DNA of 64,000 nt. It comes from 13-2-20CM-66-19 sp963824395 (GTDB lineage: Bacteria; Pseudomonadota; Gammaproteobacteria; Steroidobacterales; Steroidobacteraceae). The stretch is from positions 1,984,001 to 2,048,000 of the forward strand of contig CAWGPF010000001.1 in NCBI GenBank assembly GCA_963824395.1, read 5' to 3'. This document shows positions 43,079 through 51,102 of this stretch, piece after piece. Position 1 is the first letter of the stretch. The number at the start of each line of letters is the position of its first letter. The position numbers were made by a program, and so were the translations under genes. The notes beneath the pieces are model-generated. The model was not told where the DNA came from, made no database searches, and saw nothing but the letters and a program-made list of their open reading frames with translations.

Positions 43079-43260
43079 GCGGTGAGGCCGCCGGCGGGCG
43101 GGGCGGACTTCAGCCAGCGTGCCGGCGCCTGCCAGAAGAGGCGCGGGGGCGTGAACGAGGCCGCCGCGCGCCAGCGTTCCGATAATACCCCGGCAATGAC
43201 CTCCAGGGTCTCCCCGCCCGGGCGCCACAGTCGCGCCAGTCCATTGTAGGTTTTGCCCAT
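43042..43260 (-). CDS. Possible small basic protein, unrecognised
   Basis: This frame of 72 codons starts at an ATG at 43260 preceded by GGAGGAG with 6 bp spacing, the best-looking ribosome-binding site of the intergenic stretch. That is why I list it despite no recognised similarity. The product is basic, begins MGKTYNGLARLWRPGGETLE, and lacks a clear signal or membrane segment. It overlaps the end of hemF by 37 bp on the opposite strand. It is plausible but unproven. Confidence 0.38.
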   Translation of the reverse strand: MGKTYNGLARLWRPGGETLEVIAGVLSERWRAAASFTPPRLFWQAPARWLKSAPPAGGLTAHHFTTGGKLIR

Positions 43261-43408
43261 CGTCGACTCCTCCGCCTCTAGCCCCCGGTCCTGCCTTCCC
43301 TCAATAAGTAAGGAGTGGAGCAGACCGCTGCGGGTTCCGTCAAAAAGTGTTGCCGCTGAGCGACGTTGGCTTTAAACCGGAAGCCACAGGGGGGTCTCTA
43401 ACGGACAG

Positions 43409-43963
43409 ATGCAAGCACAAAGCCAGGAAAACCGGATCGAATGGGAAGGGGCGCTGGTGCAGCGCGCCGTGGCCGGGGACACCCGGGCCTTCGAGCGGCT
43501 GTACCGCGAGCACTCCGGCCGCGTCTACGGCCTGTGCCTGCGCATGACGCGGGATGCGCAGCTGGCGGAAGACTGCACCCAGGACACCTTCATCAATGCC
43601 TGGAAGGCCCTGAAGCAGTTCGAGACGCGCAGCTCGCTGGGCACCTGGCTGCACCGCATCGCGGTGAACGTCAGTCTCGGCAAACGCCGCAAAGCCACCC
43701 CGGTACTCGAGCCGCAGCCCGAGGACGCGGATGGCACGCTCGGGGGATGGACGCTCGAGACCCCGGTCGAGGAGCGGGAACTGGAGAGCGCCATCGGCGA
43801 CTTGCCCGATGGCGCGCGTGATGCCCTGGTGCTGCATGCCCTCTACGGGTACTCGCACGGGGAAGCCGCGCAGATGCTGGGGATCGCCGAGGGCACGTGT
43901 AAAGCGCAGCTGCACCGCGCCCGCAAGCTCCTGCGCGAGCGACTGAATCTGGAGGTCAACTGA
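43409..43963 (+). CDS. ECF RNA polymerase sigma factor (RpoE-like)
   Basis: This 184-residue sigma factor has region 2 (AFERLYREHSGRVYGLCLRM, AEDCTQDTFINAWKAL, SLGTWLHRIAVNVSL) and region 4 (LPDGARDALVLHALYGYSHG then AEGTCKAQLHRARKLLRE). It belongs to the RpoE-like ECF group. It is followed after 1 bp by an anti-sigma-like gene and then a DUF4097 gene, forming one probable envelope-stress operon ending at the terminator at 45467. The start at 43409 has only a weak ribosome-binding site. Confidence 0.93.
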   Translation: MQAQSQENRIEWEGALVQRAVAGDTRAFERLYREHSGRVYGLCLRMTRDAQLAEDCTQDTFINAWKALKQFETRSSLGTWLHRIAVNVSLGKRRKATPVLEPQPEDADGTLGGWTLETPVEERELESAIGDLPDGARDALVLHALYGYSHGEAAQMLGIAEGTCKAQLHRARKLLRERLNLEVN

Positions 43964-43964
43964 C

Positions 43965-44552
43965 ATGACAGGCCCGAACGAACGCAGCGTGAAGTCCCTC
44001 GGCGACCTGCCCGAGGCGATCGAGCCCCCGCGCGACCTGTGGCCGGGGATCGAGGCTCGCCTGAAGGCACAAGCTGCCGGCCCCGGCACGGACTTAAGCC
44101 CGGCGCGGGCGCGGCGCGGACAGCTGCGCTGGCTGGCGGCCGCGGCACTGCTGGCGAGTGTCGCGGTCGGGGTGTGGATCGGGCGCGACGTCGTGCCGCT
44201 GTCGACGCCCGCGCCGGGCACGGCGCAGCTGTCCCCGCCCGCGGCGGTCTCGCCACCGCAGGCGCAGGGCGCGGTGGATGCCGCCTTCGTCAGCGACCCA
44301 CGCTATGCGCGCCAGCGCGCCGAACTCCTGCAGTCGCTGCAGGCGCGCCTGGATGCGATGCCCGAACCGGCGCGCGCCAAGGTGACGGCGAGCCTGGCGG
44401 CTATCGAGACCGCCAAGAAGGATCTGGAGAGCGCGCTCGGCAAGGATCCGAGCAATGCGCTGCTGCAGGAACTGCTCATCAACACTTACCAGGATGAAAT
44501 GCGCGCCCTGACGGACGTGCACGAGGCCAGCGACCCTGGCAGGGGAATCTGA
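43965..44552 (+). CDS. Putative membrane anti-sigma factor
   Basis: The 195-residue protein has a cytoplasmic N-terminus (about 1-48, with LPEAIEPPRDLWPGIEARLK), one membrane helix (about 53-71, LRWLAAAALLASVAVGVWI) and a periplasmic part rich in predicted helix (about 100-185). No zinc-binding motif is visible. The position directly behind an ECF sigma, with a GGAGG site 9 bp before the ATG, and the topology suggest an anti-sigma factor. The motif PPRDLWPGIEARL recurs in my memory of proteobacterial anti-sigma-like proteins. Function is inferred, not shown by a diagnostic domain. Confidence 0.65.
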   Translation: MTGPNERSVKSLGDLPEAIEPPRDLWPGIEARLKAQAAGPGTDLSPARARRGQLRWLAAAALLASVAVGVWIGRDVVPLSTPAPGTAQLSPPAAVSPPQAQGAVDAAFVSDPRYARQRAELLQSLQARLDAMPEPARAKVTASLAAIETAKKDLESALGKDPSNALLQELLINTYQDEMRALTDVHEASDPGRGI

Positions 44553-44553
44553 C

Positions 44554-45444
44554 ATGCGTATCTTAATCAAACTGTCGGCCGTGCTACTGGCCTTGAGTGC
44601 CGCACCTTTGGCAATTGCCGCCGACAAGACCTTCGACAAGGAGGTTGCGGCCGAGGAGCGCGGCGTGGTCGAGGTGTCCAACACCAGCGGTGTGGTGGAG
44701 ATCAGCGGCTGGGACCGTCATGAGGTGAGCGTGCACGGGGACCTCGACGAAGGCGTCGAGCGCGTGGACGTCACGAGCCAGCCGGGACGCACCCTCATCA
44801 AGGTGGTACTGCCCGAGCACCTGCATCGCGGTGGCGAGGCGCGCCTGCACATCAAGGTGCCCAAGGACAGCGAGCTGCACCTGACGACCGTGAGTGCGGA
44901 CGCAACGGTGGGCGGGGTGAACGGCGCGCAGCGCCTGAACGCGGTCAGCGGCGACGTGACGACCGAGATTGCCGCGGGCAATCTCGAACTCAAGACCGTG
45001 AGCGGCGACGTCAAGATCAAGGGCCACGGGCAGCCGGCGCAGCTGCGGGTGACGACCGTGAGCGGGGATGTGCACCTCGAGCACGGTGCCGGCGACCTCG
45101 AGACCACCACGGTCAGCGGCACGCTCGTGGTGTCGCTCGACACGGCGCGCTCGGTGCACGCCCGCACCACCTCCGGCGACATGCACTTCGATGCCCGCAT
45201 GACGCGCGGCGCCAGCTTCGAGGCTTCCACGGTGAGCGGCGACCTGAGCGTCCGTGCCAGTGCCGAGGGCGGCTACGCCTACGAGGTCTCGACCTTCTCC
45301 GGGGACATCAGCGACTGCTTCGGCGGCCAGAAGGCCGAGAAGGGGATCGTCGGGCATTCGATGTCCGGCTCGCGCGGCGAGGGCGCCGGCCACATGCGCC
45401 TGAAGACCATGAGCGGCGACGTGCAGCTCTGCGACCGCACCTGA
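44554..45444 (+). CDS. DUF4097-type beta-solenoid exported protein
   Basis: The 296-residue protein has a signal peptide (ILIKLSAVLLALSAAPLAIAA). The mature part is built of short beta repeats of the type TTVSGDVxx: LNAVSGDVTTEIAAGN, LELKTVSGDVKIKG, VTTVSGDVHLEHG, ETTTVSGTLVV, EASTVSGDLSV and STFSGDISD. This is the DUF4097/DUF4098 right-handed beta-helix pattern. Its role is unknown; in other bacteria such proteins accompany ECF sigma/anti-sigma pairs, as here. It ends 22 bp before a strong terminator. Confidence 0.88.
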   Translation: MRILIKLSAVLLALSAAPLAIAADKTFDKEVAAEERGVVEVSNTSGVVEISGWDRHEVSVHGDLDEGVERVDVTSQPGRTLIKVVLPEHLHRGGEARLHIKVPKDSELHLTTVSADATVGGVNGAQRLNAVSGDVTTEIAAGNLELKTVSGDVKIKGHGQPAQLRVTTVSGDVHLEHGAGDLETTTVSGTLVVSLDTARSVHARTTSGDMHFDARMTRGASFEASTVSGDLSVRASAEGGYAYEVSTFSGDISDCFGGQKAEKGIVGHSMSGSRGEGAGHMRLKTMSGDVQLCDRT

Positions 45445-45466
45445 AGTTTTCCTCTGAAGCCATGTT

Positions 45467-45497
45467 GCGCACCGGTGACCCCGGTGCGCTTTTTTTT
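45467..45497 (+). terminator. Rho-independent terminator of the ECF/DUF4097 operon
   Basis: Perfect 9-bp stem GCGCACCGG (45467-45475) and CCGGTGCGC (45481-45489), with loop TGACC, followed by eight T residues. It lies 22 bp after the DUF4097 stop and 41 bp before mutY, so it ends the sigma operon. It is the clearest intrinsic terminator in the window. Confidence 0.9.
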
Positions 45498-45537
45498 GGC
45501 GACGACGGCCGCACCCTGGCGCCACTAGAATCGCGCC

Positions 45538-46626
45538 ATGCCTGCATCGCAACCCGCCATCGCCGCCCCGCTGCTCGCCTGGCACGCGCGCGCGGGCCGT
45601 CATGACCTGCCCTGGCAGCGCGAGCGCAGCCCCTACCGGGTGTGGGTCTCGGAAATCATGCTGCAGCAGACGCAGGTGAGCACGGTCATTCCCTATTATC
45701 AGCGCTTCATGGCGCGCTTCCCCGACGTCCTGGCGCTCGCGGCCGCGCCCGCGGATGAGGTGCTGCACCTGTGGTCGGGCCTGGGTTACTACGCGCGTGC
45801 CCGCAATCTGCAGCGCGCCGCGCTGCGCATCCGCGATGAGTTCGCGGGCGAGTTTCCGCGCAGCTTCGAGCAGGTGGCGGCGCTTCCCGGGATCGGCCGC
45901 TCGACCGCGGGCGCCATCCTCGCGCTCGCCTGCGGGCAACGCCACGCCATCCTCGATGGCAATGCCCGGCGCGTGCTGGCGCGCTACTTCGGCGTCGAAG
46001 GCGGTCCCGCCGACAGCGCCTCGCTCAAGCAGCTGTGGTGGCTCGCGGATGCGCAGACGCCGCAGCACGAGGTGGCCGCCTATACCCAGGCGATCATGGA
46101 TCTCGGTGCCACGGTGTGCGTGCGGCGCCATCCTCTCTGCGGCGCATGCCCGCTCGCGACGTCCTGCAGCGCGCAGCGCAGCGGCCGCCAGCACCAGATT
46201 CCCGCGCCGCGCCGCCTGGCCGCACGCGGGCGGCGCCAGGTCTTCATGGTGCTGGCGCTGCGGGACGGTGGCGAGGTGCTGCTCGAGCGCCGCCCCGAGA
46301 GCGGGGTATGGGGCGGCCTGTGGTGCCTGCCGGAATTCCCGAGTGCCGGCGCAGCGAATGACTTCATGCGCGAGTCCCTTGAGCTCAAGCAGCCTCAGGC
46401 CCGCGCGCTCGCCACCCTCGAGCACGGCTTCACGCACTTTGATCTGTCGATCACGCCGCTGCTGGTGCACTGCGCCCCCCGGTGCGGGGGCGTGGGGGAA
46501 GGTACGGGCCTCTGGTATAACGTGCACTCGCCCGCCCGAGTGGGCCTGCCCGCGCCGATCACGACGCTGCTGGCGGGGCTCGCACGGGAGTCACCCTGCG
46601 CCGATCGCGCCCGCGAGGAGTCCTAA
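45538..46626 (+). CDS. mutY: Adenine DNA glycosylase
   Basis: MutY removes adenine mispaired with 8-oxoguanine. The 362-residue protein has catalytic Glu39 (WVSEIMLQQTQVSTV), the helix-hairpin-helix LPGIGRSTAGAIL, catalytic Asp140 (HAILDGNARRVLARYFG) and the [4Fe-4S] ligands C194, C201, C204 and C210. A C-terminal NUDIX-like domain (about 230-350) recognises 8-oxoG. It is followed by yggX after 1 bp, the usual mutY-yggX pairing of gammaproteobacteria. Confidence 0.97.
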   Translation: MPASQPAIAAPLLAWHARAGRHDLPWQRERSPYRVWVSEIMLQQTQVSTVIPYYQRFMARFPDVLALAAAPADEVLHLWSGLGYYARARNLQRAALRIRDEFAGEFPRSFEQVAALPGIGRSTAGAILALACGQRHAILDGNARRVLARYFGVEGGPADSASLKQLWWLADAQTPQHEVAAYTQAIMDLGATVCVRRHPLCGACPLATSCSAQRSGRQHQIPAPRRLAARGRRQVFMVLALRDGGEVLLERRPESGVWGGLWCLPEFPSAGAANDFMRESLELKQPQARALATLEHGFTHFDLSITPLLVHCAPRCGGVGEGTGLWYNVHSPARVGLPAPITTLLAGLARESPCADRAREES

Positions 46627-46627
46627 C

Positions 46628-46900
46628 ATGCCACGTCAGGTGCAGTGCGTACTGCTGAAGCGCGAAGCGCCCGGTCTCGAGCGCGCGCCTTACCCCGGGG
46701 AGCTCGGGCGGCGCATCTACGAGAACGTCTCCAAGGAAGCGTGGGCGTCATGGCTGAAGCACCAGACCATGCTCATGAACGAGTATCGCCTGACCCCCAT
46801 CGAGCCCAAGGCACGCAAGTTCCTCGAGGCCGAGATGGAGAAGTTCTTCTTCGGCGGTGGTTCCCAGGCACCGGAAGGCTACCAGCCGCCCCCGGCCTGA
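46628..46900 (+). CDS. yggX: YggX-family oxidative damage protection protein
   Basis: The 90-residue protein belongs to the YggX/Fe(II)-trafficking family that protects iron-sulfur clusters from oxidative damage. Diagnostic features are VQCVLLKREAPGLERAPYPG (with the conserved Cys), LGRRIYENVSKEAW, WLKHQTMLMNEYRLTPIEPK and ARKFLEAEMEKFFF. It lies 1 bp behind mutY and probably shares its transcript. The longer in-frame extension upstream is a mutY shadow. Confidence 0.96.
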   Translation: MPRQVQCVLLKREAPGLERAPYPGELGRRIYENVSKEAWASWLKHQTMLMNEYRLTPIEPKARKFLEAEMEKFFFGGGSQAPEGYQPPPA

Positions 46901-46920
46901 AGGCGCAGCCGCGCGCGCGG

Positions 46921-47556
46921 CTAGAGGTGGATCAGACCGCGCTTGTGCGCGACCGCCACCGCCTCGGTGCGGCTGATGGCGTCGAGCTTGGTGAGGATCG
47001 CCTTCACGTGGGTCTTGGCGGTGCCCTCGGTGATGGAGAGCCTGCGGGCGATATCCTTGTTGCTGCGTCCCTCCGCCACGAGCTGCAGCACGTCGAGCTC
47101 GCGCTGCGTGAGGCTCGGCTTCGCCATGCGCTGCAGCGCCTTGGCGGCCACGGTAGTGGAGGTGTACGGGCGGTCTTCGCTTACCGCGCGGATGGCCGAA
47201 AGAATCTCCTGACGCGGCGCATCCTTCAGCAGATAGCCCTTGGCGCCCTGCGACAGGCACTGGAAGATGTCCTCATCGCCATCGTACGTGGTCATGACGA
47301 GGATACAGGCCTTGGGATGCAGCTCGAGCACGCGCTGCACCACCGCGACCCCGTCGCGCTTGGGCATGCGCAGGTCGAGCACCATGACATCGGGCCGGTG
47401 CTGCTCGTAGAGGGTGATCGCCTCCTCGCCGTCGCCGGCCTCCGCAACCACCTCCATGTCCGCCTGCTGGTTCACCATGGCCGCCAGTCCGTCGCGTACC
47501 ACCGGATGATCGTCTGCCAGCACTACGCGGATCTTGGCCTTCATGACGGCGGCCAT
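46921..47556 (-). CDS. NarL/LuxR-type response regulator
   Basis: The 211-residue regulator has a receiver (VVLADDHPVVRDGLAAM, phosphoacceptor Asp61 in VMVLDLRMPKRDG, Lys in GYLLKDAPRQE). A LuxR-type HTH (LTQRELDVLQLVAEGRSNKD then TAKTHVKAILTKLDA) follows. The start may be the ATG at 47556 or the GTG just before it at 47559, which would give GTGA overlap with the kinase stop. It pairs with the upstream GAF-domain kinase. Targets are unknown. Confidence 0.94.
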   Translation of the reverse strand: MAAVMKAKIRVVLADDHPVVRDGLAAMVNQQADMEVVAEAGDGEEAITLYEQHRPDVMVLDLRMPKRDGVAVVQRVLELHPKACILVMTTYDGDEDIFQCLSQGAKGYLLKDAPRQEILSAIRAVSEDRPYTSTTVAAKALQRMAKPSLTQRELDVLQLVAEGRSNKDIARRLSITEGTAKTHVKAILTKLDAISRTEAVAVAHKRGLIHL

Positions 47557-49355
47557 CACGCCACCCGCTTGGCCATGCGCACGCTCACGCGGGTGCCAGC
47601 GCCGGGCTCGCTGCGGATGTCCCACTCGCCGCCGATCGCACCGGCGCGCTGGCGCATGCTGGAGAGACCGAAGCCTTCGCGCGCAGAGAGTTCCGGGCGC
47701 TGCGCCATGCCCACGCCGTCGTCGGCGACCGCGAGCGTCCAGTGCTGCTCCTCGTCCGTCATGCTGATGCGCACGATGTGCGGGCGCGCGTGCCGCACCG
47801 CGTTGCTCACGGCCTCCTGCGCGATGCGCAGCAGCTCGTGCTCGTGCTCGGGGCGCAGGCCGGTGACTATGCCGGCACCGTCGAAAGTACAGGTGACCCC
47901 GCCGGGGACCGTGGAGCGATCGGCGAGCTGGCGCAGCGCGATCTCCAGTCCGGCACGGCGTGTCTGGTCAAGACGCAGCGCCATCACCGAACGGCGCGCC
48001 TCGGCGAGACCATCGCGCGCAAGTTCGCGGATGCGCGACAGAGTCAGCGCCAGTTCCGAGCCGCGCTTCTTGCAGGAGGGGAACTCCTCGACTGCGCCGA
48101 GCTGCAGCAGGATGCCGGTGAAGGCCTGCGCGAGGCCGTCGTGGATCTCCTGGCCAATGCGCGTGCGCTCCATCAGTACGGCGGTCTCCTTGGCCGAGTA
48201 GGCGAGGCGCGTGAGCTGCACGGCGAGGGTTGCCTGCTGCACGAGCGCCACCAGCAGCTCACTGCGCAGCACGTCCTCGGCATTGCGCTGGAAGGTGAGG
48301 GCGAGAAAGCCGACACTGCGCTCGCCGAACAGCAGCGGATAGATCACCGTCCCCTGGGCGCTCTGGCTGCGGTGGAAGGCGAGCACGCCCGGCCAGATCT
48401 CGCTCGTCTGGCGCGCGACGTTTACGTAGATGGGTTCGCGCAGCTCGCCGAAGCGCGTCGTGAACACCGAGCCTGAGACCGGCACGCTCGGCGCGTAGGG
48501 AGGCGTCGCCACCTTGTCGTCGCGCACGTGCGCGACGATGCGCCACTCCTGCAGGGAGTCCTTGAGCACGATCACGACGCCGGACACGGCATCGAACTGC
48601 CGCGTGGCTTCGAGCAGCATATGCCCCATGAGGCTGTGCAGATCGGTCTCTCCGGCGAGCCGCTCGAGGTTGCCGCGGATCACGGCATTCGCCCGGGCGA
48701 GTTCCGCCACGCGCTCCTCGGCGGCGTGCTCGCGCTCGCGACGTACGTCATCCACGAGGCGCTCGCGATGCAGAGCGGCGCCGATGACGCCCGCGGCCGT
48801 CTCGAGCGCCGCCAGCTCCGCAGCGTCTATGGCGCGGTGATGCCGGGTGTTGTCAAAGCCGACGACGCCGATGAACTCGCCCGCAACGAAGATCGGTACG
48901 ATCGCCTTGGTCTGGGTGCCCACGCCCTCGATGCCCGAGGCCACAAGCCCGCCGCAGGTTTCGTTGCGGCTGAAGCAGACGCTGCGCCCGGCCCGCAGCT
49001 CGGCGCACACGGCAGCCACGCGCTCATCGCAGGTGCTCAAGGCCACGTCCGTGAGGTGTGGCGGCACGCCCTCGGCCGTCCACTCGCTCACCACCACGAG
49101 GAGCGGCTCGCCGTTCTTGCCGGTGCGGGTCTCCATGAGATTGACCCGATCGACGTGGGCGGCATTGCCGATGAGTTCCAGTACGTCCGGGATCGCCGCG
49201 CGCACGTCAGGCGCCTGCAGCAGCAGGCGGCTCGCGCGCGCCGTGGCAGTAAGCAGCCGCTCGCGCGCCTGCAGGGACTCGTTGGCCCGCGTCAGGCTCT
49301 GGGCGCACGGGGCGGGCTTGGTTTCCGGGGGCAGGGGCGCCAGTGTCGCGTTCAT
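47556..49355 (-). CDS. GAF-domain NarL-type sensor histidine kinase
   Basis: The 599-residue kinase lacks obvious membrane helices and is probably cytoplasmic. Two GAF sensor domains span about 45-195 and 235-385. The HisKA_3 box has His405 (RTRIGQEIHDGLAQAFTG), and the HATPase domain has RIAQEAVSNAVRHA, VADDGVGM and GFGLSSMRQRA, as in NarX/DesK-type kinases. The first GAF domain contains several Cys (CDERVAAVCAELRAGRSVCF and ETCGG) that could bind a ligand or metal; this is speculation. It overlaps its regulator gene. Confidence 0.93.
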   Translation of the reverse strand: MNATLAPLPPETKPAPCAQSLTRANESLQARERLLTATARASRLLLQAPDVRAAIPDVLELIGNAAHVDRVNLMETRTGKNGEPLLVVVSEWTAEGVPPHLTDVALSTCDERVAAVCAELRAGRSVCFSRNETCGGLVASGIEGVGTQTKAIVPIFVAGEFIGVVGFDNTRHHRAIDAAELAALETAAGVIGAALHRERLVDDVRREREHAAEERVAELARANAVIRGNLERLAGETDLHSLMGHMLLEATRQFDAVSGVVIVLKDSLQEWRIVAHVRDDKVATPPYAPSVPVSGSVFTTRFGELREPIYVNVARQTSEIWPGVLAFHRSQSAQGTVIYPLLFGERSVGFLALTFQRNAEDVLRSELLVALVQQATLAVQLTRLAYSAKETAVLMERTRIGQEIHDGLAQAFTGILLQLGAVEEFPSCKKRGSELALTLSRIRELARDGLAEARRSVMALRLDQTRRAGLEIALRQLADRSTVPGGVTCTFDGAGIVTGLRPEHEHELLRIAQEAVSNAVRHARPHIVRISMTDEEQHWTLAVADDGVGMAQRPELSAREGFGLSSMRQRAGAIGGEWDIRSEPGAGTRVSVRMAKRVA

Positions 49356-49436
49356 AAGTATCGGTCTCGCTGGAGATTTCTCTCAGATGATGGTGCAGTT
49401 TAGCGCGCCGGAACTGGCTTCCCAGCGGTACGGCCG

Positions 49437-49458
49437 CCCTCTATATCTAAAGAGAGGG
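49437..49458. repeat. Short inverted repeat upstream of the GAF kinase gene
   Basis: CCCTCT (49437-49442) and AGAGGG (49453-49458) form a 6-bp stem around an AT-rich loop, in the region between the kinase start and the tRNA-Phe promoter. It could be an operator or a weak hairpin; no T-run follows on either strand. Confidence 0.3.
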
Positions 49459-49541
49459 TGCGGGGATACCGCTTGGGGGACGGGAGCCCTGAGGGCCGGG
49501 TGGCACACGCCCATTAATCAAAGGCTTAGGCCGATACTTGC

Positions 49542-49570
49542 TTGACGCAATTCCGGCGGGCCGGTCTAAT
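49542..49570 (+). promoter_or_regulatory. Sigma-70 promoter of tRNA-Phe
   Basis: A -35 box TTGACG (49542-49547) and a -10 box TCTAAT (49565-49570) are separated by 17 bp. Transcription would start about 8 bp later, just ahead of the tRNA at 49589. The stretch between -10 and tRNA is C-rich, like the discriminator of growth-rate-controlled stable-RNA promoters. Confidence 0.75.
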
Positions 49571-49588
49571 ACGCGCCCTTCCCCCGGC

Positions 49589-49664
49589 GGCCAGGTAGCT
49601 CAGTTGGTAGAGCAGCGGATTGAAAATCCGCGTGTCGGTGGTTCAATTCCACCCCTGGCCACCA
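49589..49664 (+). tRNA. tRNA-Phe (GAA anticodon)
   Basis: A complete 76-nt cloverleaf with encoded CCA. The acceptor GGCCAGG pairs with CCTGGCC (49654-49660), the anticodon stem GCGGA/TCCGC encloses TTGAAAA with anticodon GAA at 49622-49624, and the T-arm is GGTGG TTCAATT CCACC. It marks the left end of the accessory region. Partial, diverged copies of its anticodon and T-arms recur at about 50.4, 52.1 and 56.7 kb, as expected at a locus that has served as an integration site. Confidence 0.97.
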
Positions 49665-49776
49665 TTAAATTCCGCATTGCTATGATCGCGTGGGCCTACG
49701 AGGCGGCGGGCAGTTCATAGGGCCAGTTCCCGGTGCGACAGGCGGGTAAGTGACAGCGGTACCGGAGAAGCCTCGC

Positions 49777-50208
49777 GTGAAATTCAGAATGCAGGTGCAA
49801 TGCCTGGCGGTGGTGTGCGCTACGCTTACGGCCTGCGACACGAAGGAGTCCGCGCAATTCAATGCGACCCCGACGCTTCAAAGAAGGCTCGCGGAAATAG
49901 CCGGCCAGGCTAACGGCGCCGCCCCCGCTCTAATCGATCCGGATACTAGATTAGATGGCGCGAGGGCCGGGCCTGGACTGAGGCTGACTGTCACGTACAC
50001 GCTCGTGAACGCCGAATCCAATGGCGTCGACAGTACGTCATTCGAGTCGAAATTGACTCCGACGATAAAGGAAGGCAGCTGCGCGAACCCTGACCTGCGA
50101 CCGCTGATCGATCAGGACGTGTTTGTGGTTCTGGAGTACCGCGGGAAGCAAGGCAATCCAATAGGGACGGTCAACGTCAATCGCGAGACTTGCGGTGCGC
50201 ATCAGTGA
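49777..50208 (+). CDS. Small putative lipoprotein, unrecognised
   Basis: The 143-residue product starts at a GTG preceded by GGAGAAG with 7 bp spacing. KFRMQVQCLAVVCATLTAC is a short lipoprotein signal with the lipobox LTAC, so Cys would be lipidated. The mature part has no recognised domain; LRLTVTYTLVNAESNGVDST and DVFVVLEYRGKQGNPIGTVN suggest a small beta-rich fold. An ATG at 49789 and a GTG at 49750 are alternative starts. It lies directly behind tRNA-Phe, in a typical cargo position. Function unknown. Confidence 0.65.
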   Translation: MKFRMQVQCLAVVCATLTACDTKESAQFNATPTLQRRLAEIAGQANGAAPALIDPDTRLDGARAGPGLRLTVTYTLVNAESNGVDSTSFESKLTPTIKEGSCANPDLRPLIDQDVFVVLEYRGKQGNPIGTVNVNRETCGAHQ

Positions 50209-50563
50209 CCCGTGCGGAGCTCGGAGTATCCGGTTACGAGAAACTGGTGGGCGCCGCGAGTGACCGGTTCTGGGGTGAATCCGGACCGACCAGTGTTTCC
50301 ACTTTGGTTACCAACCCAGGATCACTCAGGAGCACTCAAGAGCACCTAGCGTAAGGTGAAGACTGGCCACTCCTTCTATTGGATGCTCTTAGGTGATGCT
50401 GGATGCAAAATCCGGCGGATTGAAAATCCGCGTGTCTACCGGGTACCCAGTTCGGATTCGGGGCCGCAGGCTACGCGGTGGTTCTCCGATTTTCCTGGGC
50501 TTCCTCTCTTGGGCTGCCTTGCCCTTCGGATCACTCCGACATATTCAGGGGGTTGAGTGGTGA
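50209..50563. other. Gene-free stretch with the first tRNA-Phe remnant
   Basis: No convincing gene is present. It contains the near-tandem repeat CACTCAGGAGCACTCAAGAG (about 50323-50342), the 13-mer TTAGGTGATGCTG (50389-50401) that recurs in front of the second tRNA-Phe remnant, and the remnant itself (50415-50436). It is probably junction debris from past insertions (inference). Confidence 0.55.
50415..50436 (+). repeat. tRNA-Phe fragment 1 (anticodon arm, exact)
   Basis: These 22 bases are identical to 49615-49636, the anticodon arm of the intact tRNA-Phe. The T-arm is absent. An AGGT preceded by TT sits 21 bp upstream (compare AGGT 19 bp upstream of the same point in the real tRNA), so this may be a decayed whole tRNA copy or an old attachment site. 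Confidence 0.8.
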
Positions 50564-51049
50564 CTAGGTGGACCGACGCCCGCGCTTCGCGAGTACGTTA
50601 GCCGTAAAATTGGGCGGCGCCACGTTTTCCTCGACGATTTCGAAGACTCGCTCGTACCCGGTGTGTTGGATGAGCCAGGCACCGTCTATTTTACGGCAAC
50701 GGTCACGATAAAATGCTGCTCCCCTGACTATGCGCCTGTCGCGCTGATTGAAGTACCAGTCCTGTAAGTACCACAGAGCCTCGGCGGTATCTTGACCGGT
50801 GAGGTCAATTTCGGGGTGGTGGCAGTTATGATTGATAACGACGTCGGCATTAGCCGAAGCGGCCAAGTACTCGAGCAGTTGCTCGCGGCCGGTGATCGAG
50901 ACGTCGTAGCTGCCGCCGACAAATCGGGCGGTGACGTCCGGCGTGAATAGTCGCGCCAGTTCCGCGTGATCACCGGTATCCATGGATCGAAGATAGCGAT
51001 ACTTCACCCGCTTGATCTTCTCAAACTCGACCAGATCATCTGCATTCAT
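50564..51049 (-). CDS. SnoaL-like (NTF2 superfamily) protein
   Basis: The 161-residue cytoplasmic protein matches the SnoaL_4 type of the cone-shaped NTF2 fold. It has IKRVKYRYLRSMDTGDHAEL, LFTPDVTARFVGGSYDVSIT with GREQLLEYLAASA, the pocket His in INHNCHHPEIDLTG, and ALWYLQDWYF. Members include polyketide cyclases, ring-hydroxylating dioxygenase small subunits and many uncharacterised hydratases; no partner gene is present. The ATG at 51049 opens directly into the conserved helix. It probably forms a pair with the membrane-protein gene 53 bp upstream. Confidence 0.8.
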   Translation of the reverse strand: MNADDLVEFEKIKRVKYRYLRSMDTGDHAELARLFTPDVTARFVGGSYDVSITGREQLLEYLAASANADVVINHNCHHPEIDLTGQDTAEALWYLQDWYFNQRDRRIVRGAAFYRDRCRKIDGAWLIQHTGYERVFEIVEENVAPPNFTANVLAKRGRRST

Positions 51050-51102
51050 AAGATCGCTGCTCCATTGCTGTTCTACCCTGACGAGGCCGCTGCGCCCACC
51101 GG

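Noticed and set aside
43372..43401. Possible ECF-type autoregulated promoter (TTAAACC, 16 bp, TCTCTAA) ahead of the second sigma gene
   Set aside because: The predicted -10 ends only 7 bp before the chosen ATG, which would need a leaderless message or a later start; motif too weak to call.
50356..50556. A 66-codon frame across the first tRNA-Phe remnant
   Set aside because: It reads through tRNA-derived sequence, has no ribosome-binding site and no recognisable protein features.
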